A stretch of DNA of 9,909 nucleotides from Eggerthellaceae bacterium (lineage in GTDB: Bacteria > Actinomycetota > Coriobacteriia > Coriobacteriales > Eggerthellaceae). The DNA lies in the NCBI GenBank assembly GCA_900754495.1, contig CAAEDC010000206.1, positions 1 through 9,909 on the forward strand, given 5' to 3'. Shown one piece after another: positions 1 to 6,136 of this stretch (within the stretch, counting starts at the first letter, position 1; each line of letters opens with the position of its first letter). The notes under the pieces are model-generated. The model made no database searches. It was given only the letters and a program-made list of their open reading frames with translations, and was not told where the DNA came from. The position numbers and the translations under genes are program-made.

Positions 1-10
1 CCGCCGCTGC

Positions 11-111
11 GACGCCCCCTGGCACCCGACCTTCGCACGATCCTGCGGACTTGCGTACCGAAGCACGCGGCGTCCGCATGATCCCGCGAATCTCGGGCAC
101 CAGGGGGCGTC
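11..111. repeat. Long imperfect inverted repeat (about 40-bp arms)
   Basis: Arms at 11-50 and 72-111 are reverse complements at 33 of 40 positions. The outer end (GACGCCCCCTGG) and the inner end (TGCGGAC) are perfect. The 21-nt centre can add a short GCGT/ACGC pairing. As RNA this would fold into one rod-like hairpin of about 100 nt. No T tract follows, so it is not an ordinary intrinsic terminator. It could be a REP/BIME-like or MITE-like element, or part of a structured RNA cut by the window edge. Confidence 0.75.
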
Positions 112-120
112 TCGCTGTCT

Positions 121-185
121 TATGCTCGACCTGCGGTTCGCTTATGCACCTCGCCGTCGCTCGGTGACTTGCGCTCGACCTGCGA
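121..185. repeat. Dispersed intergenic repeat, copy 1
   Basis: The motif TATGCTCGACCTG starts at 121, and a related GCGCTCGACCTG starts at 171. The 40-bp stretch 146-185 aligns without gaps to 7582-7621 at 31 of 40 positions, sharing GCACCTCGC at one end and GACCTG near the other. Both copies lie next to a transcription terminator. The function is unknown; a degenerate copy of a short mobile or REP-like repeat is the simplest explanation. Confidence 0.5.
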
Positions 186-203
186 AAGTCAGCTGACCAA
201 AAC

Positions 204-238
204 AAGAGAGCCTCTCGATATCCTCGAGAGGCTCTCTT
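204..238 (-). terminator. Intrinsic terminator, 15-bp perfect stem
   Basis: A perfect 15-bp stem (204-218 with 224-238) has a 5-nt loop. Read on the minus strand it is followed by GTTTT, which fits termination of the leftward Nfu/Cys-rich operon ending at 286. On the plus strand the tail (CGTTT) is weaker, so it may also act on rightward transcripts. Confidence 0.8.
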
Positions 239-254
239 CGTTTCCGGTTGCCGG

Positions 255-285
255 ATGAGAAAAAGTGACTGTCCCTTTTTCTCAT
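255..285. repeat. REP-like palindrome abutting a stop codon
   Basis: The arms ATGAGAAAAAG (255-265) and CTTTTTCTCAT (275-285) are perfectly complementary over 11 bp around a 9-nt loop, TGACTGTCC. The core AGTGACTGTCCC resembles the GTGACAGGGGACGG cores at 948-1054. Such GTGAC/GTCCC palindromes recur in many bacterial genomes and resemble REP elements. The element ends one base from the minus-strand stop codon at 286-288. Confidence 0.65.
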
Positions 286-582
286 TTAGAGCAGGAAGCG
301 GTTGGGGTTGCCTTGGCGGGTTGGCGCGTCGTCGGCTCGGTCGTTTACCTTGGGGCCGTTGAGCAGGAAGAACTCGCAGAAGCGGCAGATCTCCTTGACG
401 GCGGCGTCGTAGTCGCGCTCGGGATTCAGCAGGATGGAGAAGTCGTCCTCCACCTTGTGCGTGGGCCGCACGCAGGCGGCGAAATTGCAATCCGCGGGGC
501 AGGGTTCGCCCGGAATGTTATGCGGGCATCTCGACTGCATCTCCTCGTCGCAACCGCGCAGCTCCCAGCAATGTTTCGCCAT
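286..582 (-). CDS. Small cysteine-rich protein (eight Cys), probable metal-binding
   Basis: The product is a 98-residue soluble protein of unknown function with no signal peptide or membrane segment. Eight cysteines lie at residues 5, 11, 19, 28, 32, 37, 66 and 69, including an N-terminal CWELRGC and a later CRFC. The CWE-x3-C opening resembles small 'two-CW' type cysteine proteins, although only one CW is present, so the family assignment is tentative. The number of cysteines suggests Zn or Fe-S binding (inference). ATG at 582 is preferred over the adjacent TTG at 585 because a GAAGG ribosome site lies upstream at usual spacing. It starts 15 bp after the Nfu-type gene and is very likely cotranscribed with it, which hints at an Fe-S related role. 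The stop codon abuts a REP-like palindrome and the terminator at 204-238 follows. Confidence 0.72.
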   Translation of the reverse strand: MAKHCWELRGCDEEMQSRCPHNIPGEPCPADCNFAACVRPTHKVEDDFSILLNPERDYDAAVKEICRFCEFFLLNGPKVNDRADDAPTRQGNPNRFLL

Positions 583-597
583 CAACCCTTCGCCTTC

Positions 598-834
598 TTA
601 CATGATGTCGGCGGGCACGACGCTCGTGACGCCCGGCACGCGCTCCTTGAGGATGCGCTCGACGCCGTGGGCGAGCGTCATCTGCGACATCGGGCAGCCC
701 TTGCAGGCGCCCTGCAGCTCGACCTTGACCACGCCGTCCTCGGTGACGTCGACCAGCTGGACGTCGCCGCCGTCGGCCTGCAGGCTGGGGCGGATCAGCT
801 CGAGCACGGCTGCCACATCGTTCTTATCGACCAT
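598..834 (-). CDS. NifU C-terminal domain (Nfu-type) Fe-S scaffold/carrier protein
   Basis: This 78-residue protein consists of only the NifU_N-independent C-terminal domain. It binds a labile Fe-S cluster and passes it to apo-proteins in the cytoplasm; this role is known for the family and not shown here. The family pattern is clear: IRPSLQADGGDVQLV at residues 14-28 and the cluster-binding G-A-C-K-G-C-P with Cys44 and Cys47, then MSQMTLAHGVE. The length is typical for stand-alone Nfu proteins. The ATG at 834 follows AAAAGGAG at good spacing. A longer reading back to 969 has no such site and would run through the promoter and into the REP pair, so it is rejected. The gene heads a two-gene operon with the eight-cysteine protein downstream. 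An extended -10 lies about 40 bp upstream. Confidence 0.93.
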   Translation of the reverse strand: MVDKNDVAAVLELIRPSLQADGGDVQLVDVTEDGVVKVELQGACKGCPMSQMTLAHGVERILKERVPGVTSVVPADIM

Positions 835-872
835 GTCAGTCTCCTTTTCTTCGGTGTCGATTTCCGGGTGCG

Positions 873-881
873 ATTCTACCA
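873..881 (-). promoter_or_regulatory. Extended -10 promoter of the Nfu operon
   Basis: The minus strand reads TGG-TAGAAT (881 to 873), an extended -10 box 39 bp before the Nfu start codon. I see no good -35 at 16-18 bp. The same TGGTAGAAT string occurs before the sodium symporter gene (4164-4172), which supports a shared sigma-A-type promoter style. Confidence 0.6.
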
Positions 882-947
882 TACCGCGCCTTGCCGAGAC
901 GCGGCGCCAAGGCGGATGGGGGATTGTCACGTGTTCGTCATCTCCGC

Positions 948-1054
948 AAGGTGACAGGGGACGGGGCATCTGTCACCTTTGGATAATCCCGCGACGGCGT
1001 GTCTGCTCGCTGCCGCATTATCCAAACGTGACAGGAGGACCGTCCCCTGTCACG
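948..1054. repeat. Inverted pair of REP-like palindromes (BIME-like)
   Basis: Palindrome A has 10-bp perfect arms (948-957/970-979). Palindrome B has 9-bp perfect arms (1027-1035/1046-1054). Each carries a GTGACAGGGGACGG-type core and they are inverted with respect to each other. Between them TTTGGATAAT (978-987) pairs perfectly with ATTATCCAAA (1017-1026). The whole 107-bp unit is therefore a pair of hairpins framed by a larger inverted repeat. It lies 5 bp beyond the LCP stop codon and may protect or end that transcript. Confidence 0.8.
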
Positions 1055-1059
1055 CTGTG

Positions 1060-2601
1060 CTAGTTGAGGGGCTTCCAGTCGGCGCCGAGGACCACGAGGA
1101 CGTCGGTGTCGAACGTGTAGTAGTCGCCGCCGTTGACGACGCGCCCGCTGGTGAGCGCGGAGGCGACGGATTGCGCGGCCTGCTCGAACGCGGGGTCCTT
1201 GTAGATGACGAGCGTCTCGTCGTAGACGGGGGAGTCGGTGTTGCCGATGTCGGCGACGTTGAAGCCGCCCGCGCGCAGCTGGTCGGCCATCTGGGATGCC
1301 GCGCCGGTGATTCCCGCGCCGTTGCGCACCGTGATGGTGAAGCTGGCGGGATCGACGTTGACCGTCTGCGCGCCGGAGTCCGCATCCGCATCCTTCGTCG
1401 CCGCCGGCTGCTGGCCCTCCGCCGAGGCGTCGGCGCCCAGGCCGGCCATGAGCGCGGTCCAGTCGTCCGACCAGGCGGAGAACACCGTCTTGCCGTCTCG
1501 CTGGATCTCGTCGCCGGGCACCTCGAAAAACGCGATGCTGCCGGCGGAAAGGCCGGTGAACGCGCTCGCCAGATCCATCGCCTGCTGCGAGTCGAGGTCG
1601 GTGCTCGCGTCGCCCGAGATGCTGTCGAGCAGCGCCGCATCGGTCAGGGGGCTTTGTCCGCTCGCGAGCTTCTCCATGATGGCGGCGATCACGCGGCACT
1701 GCACGCGCGCCTGGCCCGAAAGCCCGTCGGTGTAGTTGGTCGCGCGCAGCACGGTGGCCAGCTGCGCCGAGCCGAGCGTCTGCTCGCCATGGGGGATGTA
1801 GACGTCGCCCGCGCGCGGGTCGTCGACCTCCTCGTCCAGCGTGACCGTGATGCCGCCGAGCGAATCCACGAGGTGGCAGATGCCCGCGAGGTCGGTCTCG
1901 GCGAAATGGGCGATGTCCACGCCGGCGAACTGCGACACCGCCTTGATCAGCGTCGCGTCGTCGACCGCCGCGGCATCGCGCAGGCGTCCGCGCTCCCCGT
2001 CGCCGTAGGTCAGCTGCAGGTTGGCGGGCATCCACACGAGCGACACGGCGTGCGCGTCCTCGTCGACGCGCACGAGCGCGTAGGCCTCGGGGCCGTCTTC
2101 GTTGACGGAGCCCTGCGCCGCGCCGAGCTCGGCCGTCATCAGGGCGAACCAGGAATGCTGATCCTCGGCGGGGGCGACGAGCGCTTCGCGGGCGTTGGAG
2201 TCGCCGAGCGACATGCGTCCGCTGACCGAGGTGAAGAACACCGTCAGGCCGACCGCCACCGCCACGGCCACCGCGACGAGCACGCAGATCGCGACGATCG
2301 CGAAGCGCTTCACGCGGCTTTTCCGCTGGATTGCCTGCGCGTACTCGCGTCGTCCCGCGCGCCGCGCGTAGGCCTGCTGGCTCTCGCGCGTGGTCGAGGA
2401 CGGCATGAACGTGTCGATCTGGCCGCGCGCCGCGCGCTTGGATTTGCGGGAGCTCGAGAAGCCCACCGCGTCGGCGTTCATGTGGCGTCCGCCCGGCTTG
2501 CCCGCGCGGGGGACGTGCGCGCCCAACATCGACGAGCGCACCTGGTCGGAGGTGCGTTTGACGTTGCGCGAAGACAGGGGATCCTTGCGGCGCTGCACCA
2601 T
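1060..2601 (-). CDS. Divergent LCP-family membrane protein with LytR_C domain
   Basis: This 513-residue protein has a basic cytoplasmic N-terminus (1-96), one membrane segment (about 100-124), an extracytoplasmic LCP-like domain (about 140-310) and a C-terminal LytR_C domain (about 420-507, with TVRNGAG and DVLVVLG). LCP enzymes transfer undecaprenyl-linked glycopolymers to peptidoglycan or proteins outside the membrane. Recognisable LCP elements are LVRVD (176-180), FAGVDIAHFAETDL (225-238) and LVDSLGGITV (244-253). The usual [S/I]-P-R-D motif is replaced by WMPANLQ (190-196), and the usual R-x(7)-R-Q region near 286-303 is altered, so catalysis is doubtful. ATG 2601 follows AGGGAG with 5-bp spacing, 9 bp after the murA stop, so the two genes form an operon. 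A scaffold or regulatory role in wall assembly is possible. Confidence 0.85.
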   Translation of the reverse strand: MVQRRKDPLSSRNVKRTSDQVRSSMLGAHVPRAGKPGGRHMNADAVGFSSSRKSKRAARGQIDTFMPSSTTRESQQAYARRAGRREYAQAIQRKSRVKRFAIVAICVLVAVAVAVAVGLTVFFTSVSGRMSLGDSNAREALVAPAEDQHSWFALMTAELGAAQGSVNEDGPEAYALVRVDEDAHAVSLVWMPANLQLTYGDGERGRLRDAAAVDDATLIKAVSQFAGVDIAHFAETDLAGICHLVDSLGGITVTLDEEVDDPRAGDVYIPHGEQTLGSAQLATVLRATNYTDGLSGQARVQCRVIAAIMEKLASGQSPLTDAALLDSISGDASTDLDSQQAMDLASAFTGLSAGSIAFFEVPGDEIQRDGKTVFSAWSDDWTALMAGLGADASAEGQQPAATKDADADSGAQTVNVDPASFTITVRNGAGITGAASQMADQLRAGGFNVADIGNTDSPVYDETLVIYKDPAFEQAAQSVASALTSGRVVNGGDYYTFDTDVLVVLGADWKPLN

Positions 2602-2610
2602 GCGCGCTCC

Positions 2611-3900
2611 CTAGCGGTCGCCGTCGACGGCGCGGCGGTCGATCGTGGCGCCGAGCCCGCGCAGCTTGCCGACGTAGTCCTCATAGCCGCGGTCGATGTG
2701 CTTGAGGTTGTGCACGCGGGTCTCGCCCTCGGCGACGATGCCGGCGAGCGCGAGCGCCGCGCCTGCGCGCAGGTCGGTCGACGACACGTCGGCGCCCTGC
2801 AGCGAGGGGACGCCCTCGACGAGCGCATGATGGTCCTCGATGGAGATGTCTGCGCCCATGCGCGCCAGCTCGCTGGCGAACATGAAGCGGTTCTCGAACA
2901 CGTTCTCGGTGATGACCGACGTGCCGTCGGCCAGGGCTGCGAGCAGCATGAACTGCGCCTGGAGGTCGGTGGGGAAGCCGGGATGCGGAAGCGTCTGGAT
3001 GTCGGTGGGGGCGAGCGGGCGCGTGCGCGACACGGTGATCCAGTCCTCGCCGTGCTCCACGTCGCATCCCATCGCGGTGAGCTTCATCAGCGCCATGCGC
3101 AGATAGCTGGGGTCGATGCCGCGCACCGTCACGGGGCCGCCCGTCAGCGCGCCGCCCACCAGGAACGTGCCCGCCTCGATGCGATCACCCACCGTGGTGT
3201 GCTCGCAGGGATGCAGCTCGTCGAACGGGACGCCCTCGACCTCGATGATGGAGGTGCCGGCGCCGGTCACGCGCGCGCCCATGCTGTTGAGCATGTCGGC
3301 GAGATCGACGATCTCGGGCTCGCGCGCCGCGTTCTCGATGAGGGTGCGGCCCTCGGCGACGACCGAGGCCATCAGCATGTTCTCGGTGGCGCCCACGCTG
3401 GGGAAGTCCAGCACGATGTCGGCGCCGTGCAGGCCCTCGGGCGTGGTGGCGTGCAGGAAGCCGTGCCTGATCTCGAACTTGACGCCGAGCGCTTCGAGGC
3501 CGACCAGGTGCATGTCGATGGGGCGCGCGCCGATCTGGCAGCCGCCCGGCATGGCGACGCGCGCCTCGCCGAAACGCCCGACCAGCGGGCCGAGCACCGA
3601 GATGCTGGCGCGCATCTTGGAGACGAGCTCGTAGGGGGTCTCCCACTTGTCCACCGGGGCGGTGTCGACGATGAGCGTGCGGCCGTCCTCGCCATCGCGC
3701 TCGACGCGGGCGCCCAGGCGGCGCATGACCTCCTCCATCACGGCGATGTCGGAGATGTGCGGAACGTTGTGGATGACGGAGCGGCCGTGCCCCAGAAGCG
3801 CGGCGGGCATGAGCTTGAGCGCGGAGTTCTTCGCGCCCGACACCTGCACCTCGCCGGAAAGCACGCCGGTACCCTCTACGATGATGATCTCTTCAGACAT
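2611..3900 (-). CDS. murA: UDP-N-acetylglucosamine 1-carboxyvinyltransferase (MurA)
   Basis: MurA transfers enolpyruvate from PEP to UDP-GlcNAc, the first committed step of peptidoglycan synthesis, in the cytoplasm. The 429-residue product matches the family's usual length (about 420-440). Visible hallmarks are [10 protein letters not shown] (21-30, with the Lys/Asn that contact UDP-GlcNAc), [10 protein letters not shown] (97-106), [15 protein letters not shown] (118-132, with the PEP-loop Cys121 that fosfomycin alkylates in sensitive enzymes), [11 protein letters not shown] (306-316, with the general-base Asp312) and HIDRGYE (401-407). Cys at the PEP position rather than Asp suggests the fosfomycin-sensitive type. 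The ATG at 3900 is chosen because [10 protein letters not shown] aligns with normal MurA starts and AAAGGGA precedes it. Upstream readings cross the promoter. It is the first gene of an operon with the LCP protein. Confidence 0.97.
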   Translation of the reverse strand: MSEEIIIVEGTGVLSGEVQVSGAKNSALKLMPAALLGHGRSVIHNVPHISDIAVMEEVMRRLGARVERDGEDGRTLIVDTAPVDKWETPYELVSKMRASISVLGPLVGRFGEARVAMPGGCQIGARPIDMHLVGLEALGVKFEIRHGFLHATTPEGLHGADIVLDFPSVGATENMLMASVVAEGRTLIENAAREPEIVDLADMLNSMGARVTGAGTSIIEVEGVPFDELHPCEHTTVGDRIEAGTFLVGGALTGGPVTVRGIDPSYLRMALMKLTAMGCDVEHGEDWITVSRTRPLAPTDIQTLPHPGFPTDLQAQFMLLAALADGTSVITENVFENRFMFASELARMGADISIEDHHALVEGVPSLQGADVSSTDLRAGAALALAGIVAEGETRVHNLKHIDRGYEDYVGKLRGLGATIDRRAVDGDR

Positions 3901-3925
3901 GGAATCCCTTTCGTCAGTTCCGTCT

Positions 3926-3931
3926 ATTATA
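3926..3931 (-). promoter_or_regulatory. -10 box of the murA operon (TATAAT)
   Basis: The minus strand carries a perfect TATAAT 25 bp before the murA start codon, giving a short leader that includes the ribosome site. I see no clear -35. The plus strand at the same place reads TATTAT, so the box is nearly symmetric and could also fire to the right. Confidence 0.65.
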
Positions 3932-4048
3932 CGGATGCCGCAGCTTGCGCGCTCCTCGCCCACGAGGGAGGTGGGCAACCTCCACGTCGAAAGCAGATAA
4001 ACCCGGTGCAGGATCAACCGATGATTGAAGCTTGATGCGAGGAGGGGG

Positions 4049-4098
4049 CGGGTGTTTTCCGCGTCTTCTCGAGAAGGCGAACGCGCCCGTTCCTTTTT
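4049..4098 (+). terminator. Terminator-like two-part hairpin with T tract in the murA-transporter spacer
   Basis: An outer stem (4049-4054 with 4084-4089, including a G-T pair) encloses an inner stem of 7 bp (4062-4068 with 4073-4079, one G-T pair, loop TCGA). TTCCTTTTTT follows on the plus strand. No plus-strand gene precedes it, since murA runs leftward. It may end a short divergent RNA or be a relic. The rest of the 309-bp spacer (3901-4209) holds the two promoters and a small 6-bp stem at 3967-3983. Confidence 0.45.
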
Positions 4099-4163
4099 TC
4101 ACACCGCATTGCTGGGCGCCGTTTCGCCCTCGACGGGATAATTCCCCCATGACGTGCGGGTAG

Positions 4164-4172
4164 TGGTAGAAT
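4164..4172 (+). promoter_or_regulatory. Extended -10 promoter of the sodium symporter gene
   Basis: TGG-TAGAAT ends 37 bp before the start codon. A consensus -35 is not visible at the expected distance. It is the same extended -10 string as on the minus strand before the Nfu gene. Confidence 0.55.
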
Positions 4173-4209
4173 CGTCCCCGCTTTTTTCGAGAGGAAACGA
4201 GGACGAGAT

Positions 4210-5634
4210 ATGGATCAGAACAACGGGGCGGGCTCCGAAGCGGCTCCGAAGCGCGAGCACTTCGCCTCGCGCATAGGCTTCATCTTGGTGGCGGCGGGAT
4301 GCGCCATCGGTCTGGGGAACGTGTGGCGCTTCCCCTACATCACCGGCGAGTACGGCGGCGGCGCGTTCGTGCTGCTGTACCTGATCTTCCTGGTGATCCT
4401 CGGCCTGCCCGTCATGGTGATGGAGTTCGCCGTCGGCCGCGCCAGCCAGAAAAGCTGCGCCCAGTGCTTCGACATCCTGGAGCCCAAGCGCCGCTTCCAC
4501 TGGTTCAGCTGGTGGGGCTACATCGGCTGCATGATCCTGATGATGTTCTACACCACGGTCGCCGGCTGGATGGTCGCCTACATCCCCAAGATGGCGTCGG
4601 GCATGTTCAACGGCGCCGACGCCGAGGCGACGGGCGCCGCGTTCAACGCCATGCTCGCCAGCCCCGGCGAGGTGATCGGCTGGATGCTGGTCGCCGTGTT
4701 CATCGGCTTCGCCATCTGCGCCATGGGCCTTCAGAAGGGCGTCGAGCGCATCACCAAGTGGATGATGGCTATCCTGTTCGTCGCGATGATCGCGCTGTGC
4801 ATCCGCGCGATGACGCTGCCCGGGGCGGGCGAGGGCATCGCGTTCTACCTGGTGCCCGACTTCAGCCGCATGTTCGCGGGCGGGTGGTCGACGTTCGGCG
4901 AGGCGGTCTACGCCGCCATGGGCCAGGCGTTCTTCAGCCTGTCTCTGGGCATCGCCGCCATGGAGATCTTCGGCTCCAAGGTCGACCGCGAGCGCAGCCT
5001 GACCGGCGAGGCGATCAACGTCACGCTGCTCAACACGCTCGTCGCCATCCTGGCGGGCCTCATCATCTTCCCGGCGTGCTTCGCCTACGGCGTCACGCCC
5101 GACTCGGGCCCGTCGCTGGTGTTCGCGACGCTGCCCGTGGTGTTCGGCCAGATGCCGCTCGGCAACATCTGGGGCGCGCTGTTCTTCGTGTTCATGAGCT
5201 TCGCCGCGCTGTCCACGGTCATCGCCGTGTTCGAGAACCTGATCAGCTTCTCGATGGACAAGTGGGGCATGTCGCGCCTGCGCGCGGTCGTGTTCAACGG
5301 CATCCTGGTCATCGTGCTGAGCATGCCCTGCGCGCTCGGCTTCAACGTGTGGTCCGACATCGTCGTCCCCGGCATCGGCGACATCCAGACGCTTGAGGAC
5401 TTCATCGTGTCCAACAACATGCTGCCGCTCGGCTCGCTCGTGTTCGTGCTGTTCTGCACGTGCCGCTACGGCTGGGGCTGGGACAAGTTCCTCGCCGAGG
5501 CGGACGCGGGCCAGGGCATCAAGTTCCCCGCCAAGACGCGCCTGTGGGTGAAGTACGGCATCCCGGTGCTGATCCTCATCATCTTCGTGATGGGCTACGC
5601 TCCCAAGATAACCGCCTGGCTGGGCATGGCATAG
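4210..5634 (+). CDS. Sodium-dependent transporter, neurotransmitter:sodium symporter (SNF) family
   Basis: The product is an inner-membrane LeuT-fold symporter of 474 residues, with about 11-12 hydrophobic segments as in bacterial LeuT/MhsT-type members. The TM1 signature GLGNVWRFPY lies at 34-43, followed by GGGAFVLLYLIFLVILGLP. The unwound TM6 region reads AMGQAFFSLSLG (236-247), and a Na+-site-like SFAALSTVIAVFE lies at 330-342. Family members import amino acids, often hydrophobic or aromatic ones, driven by Na+; the substrate here cannot be told from sequence alone. ATG 4210 follows GAGGA with 6-bp spacing. The gene appears to be transcribed alone, from the extended -10 at 4164, with strong hairpins following. 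The C-terminus is short, ending just after the last membrane segment. Confidence 0.95.
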   Translation: MDQNNGAGSEAAPKREHFASRIGFILVAAGCAIGLGNVWRFPYITGEYGGGAFVLLYLIFLVILGLPVMVMEFAVGRASQKSCAQCFDILEPKRRFHWFSWWGYIGCMILMMFYTTVAGWMVAYIPKMASGMFNGADAEATGAAFNAMLASPGEVIGWMLVAVFIGFAICAMGLQKGVERITKWMMAILFVAMIALCIRAMTLPGAGEGIAFYLVPDFSRMFAGGWSTFGEAVYAAMGQAFFSLSLGIAAMEIFGSKVDRERSLTGEAINVTLLNTLVAILAGLIIFPACFAYGVTPDSGPSLVFATLPVVFGQMPLGNIWGALFFVFMSFAALSTVIAVFENLISFSMDKWGMSRLRAVVFNGILVIVLSMPCALGFNVWSDIVVPGIGDIQTLEDFIVSNNMLPLGSLVFVLFCTCRYGWGWDKFLAEADAGQGIKFPAKTRLWVKYGIPVLILIIFVMGYAPKITAWLGMA

Positions 5635-5712
5635 CGTCCGCGGACGGGTTTCCTGCCGCAGACATGCGTCCGTCCTCAGGCCGGCACCCATCTGCGGGTG
5701 CGTCCGCGGACG
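5635..5712. repeat. Two copies of a 12-bp perfect palindrome (CGTCCGCGGACG)
   Basis: The same self-complementary 12-mer occurs at 5635-5646, directly after the symporter stop codon, and at 5701-5712. Between them lie a small GCACCC/GGGTGC hairpin (5685-5690/5696-5701) and another GCGTCCGTCC string (5666-5675). The two copies can also pair with each other over 66 bp. They could form mRNA end structure or act as a binding-site pair; there is no T tract. Confidence 0.55.
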
Positions 5713-5746
5713 GACGACCCGCCCGCCTCCCGCACCGCTCATCCCG

Positions 5747-5788
5747 CGCCGCGCGCCGCGTCCCCGCCTGGGGCAGCGGCGCGCGGCG
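5747..5788 (+). terminator. Very strong all-G/C hairpin, probable transporter terminator
   Basis: A perfect 13-bp stem made only of G and C (5747-5759 with 5776-5788) encloses a 16-nt loop. The loop itself contains CCCC-GCCT-GGGG. No U tract follows, only TTCTGCT. It lies 4-7 bp before the next extended -10, so it probably insulates that promoter from transporter transcription. Confidence 0.6.
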
Positions 5789-5791
5789 TTC

Positions 5792-5800
5792 TGCTACAAT
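5792..5800 (+). promoter_or_regulatory. Extended -10 promoter (TGC-TACAAT) of the zinc-ribbon gene
   Basis: TGCTACAAT lies 46 bp before the start codon. The expected -35 region falls inside the GC-only hairpin and has no consensus, so activity would depend on the extended -10. The related form TGCTATGAT precedes the superoxide reductase gene. Confidence 0.6.
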
Positions 5801-5846
5801 GGGGTTCATGAGGCCGAACTTCATCGCGTGAAGGGGGTTGAACCGT

Positions 5847-6062
5847 ATGGGCAAGGTCGTCTGTCCGGCGTGCGGCGCGCAGGATCTCGACGTGTGCGCC
5901 TACGACACCATGCTGGTGGTGCGGCCCGACCTCGCGCTCTTCACGCTTGAGTGCCCCGCATGCGGGGCGTCGGTGTCGACGCTGCAGCGCATACCCTTGC
6001 AGCTGCGCGAGGAGGTGCGGTTCGCCGCCATCGAAGTCGGCGCCGGCATGATGGGCCGCTAG
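5847..6062 (+). CDS. Small zinc-ribbon protein, function unknown
   Basis: This is a 71-residue soluble protein with two CPACG knuckles (Cys6/Cys9 and Cys36/Cys39) separated by about 26 residues, the usual layout of a treble-clef or rubredoxin-like zinc ribbon. The tail after residue 40 (LQRIPLQLREEVRFAAIEVG) is mixed and has no motif I recognise. The ATG at 5847 is chosen over the TTG at 5838 because AAGGGGG at 5831-5837 is 9 bp from the ATG but touches the TTG. It has its own extended -10 and lies 74 bp upstream of lgt with a hairpin between them. It may bind nucleic acid or assist a complex, but nothing in the sequence decides this. Confidence 0.75.
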   Translation: MGKVVCPACGAQDLDVCAYDTMLVVRPDLALFTLECPACGASVSTLQRIPLQLREEVRFAAIEVGAGMMGR

Positions 6063-6084
6063 CCGCTTGATAGAGGGTTTTCGA

Positions 6085-6113
6085 AAGCCGTCGGCGCGAT
6101 CGTCCGGCGGCTT
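6085..6113 (+). terminator. Hairpin between zinc-ribbon gene and lgt
   Basis: AAGCCGTCGG (6085-6094) pairs with CCGGCGGCTT (6104-6113) over 10 bp with one G-T pair and a 9-nt loop. The tail CCTGTTA is poor in T. It ends 23 bp before the lgt start codon, with no promoter visible between, so lgt probably depends on read-through and the hairpin may attenuate it. Confidence 0.5.
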
Positions 6114-6136
6114 CCTGTTATGCGAGGACGTTTTCC

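Noticed and set aside
2..193. Open plus-strand frame at the left edge, possibly the end of an upstream gene
   Set aside because: It runs through the long inverted repeat and the dispersed repeat. The residues are Arg/Ser/Pro-rich, two frames are open, and neither looks like protein.
265..954. Plus-strand frame of 229 codons over the Nfu operon
   Set aside because: It is antisense to Nfu and the Cys-rich gene and runs into their promoter and the REP pair; no ribosome site.
979..4035. Open plus-strand frame of 1018 codons
   Set aside because: It lies antisense to murA and the LCP gene. Its product is an Arg/His/Asp/Ala-rich mixture without motifs, typical of a GC-rich shadow frame.
4299..5396. 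Plus-strand frame of 365 codons inside the symporter gene
   Set aside because: It is in another frame of a well-supported membrane protein and its product is Arg-rich and featureless.
4099..5742. Open minus-strand frame of 547 codons
   Set aside because: It is antisense to the sodium symporter, is His/Asp/Glu-rich without hydrophobic cores or motifs, and has no ribosome site.
5808..5831. Seven-codon leader peptide before the zinc-ribbon gene
   Set aside because: There is no ribosome site, no run of a regulatory amino acid and no attenuator between it and the gene.
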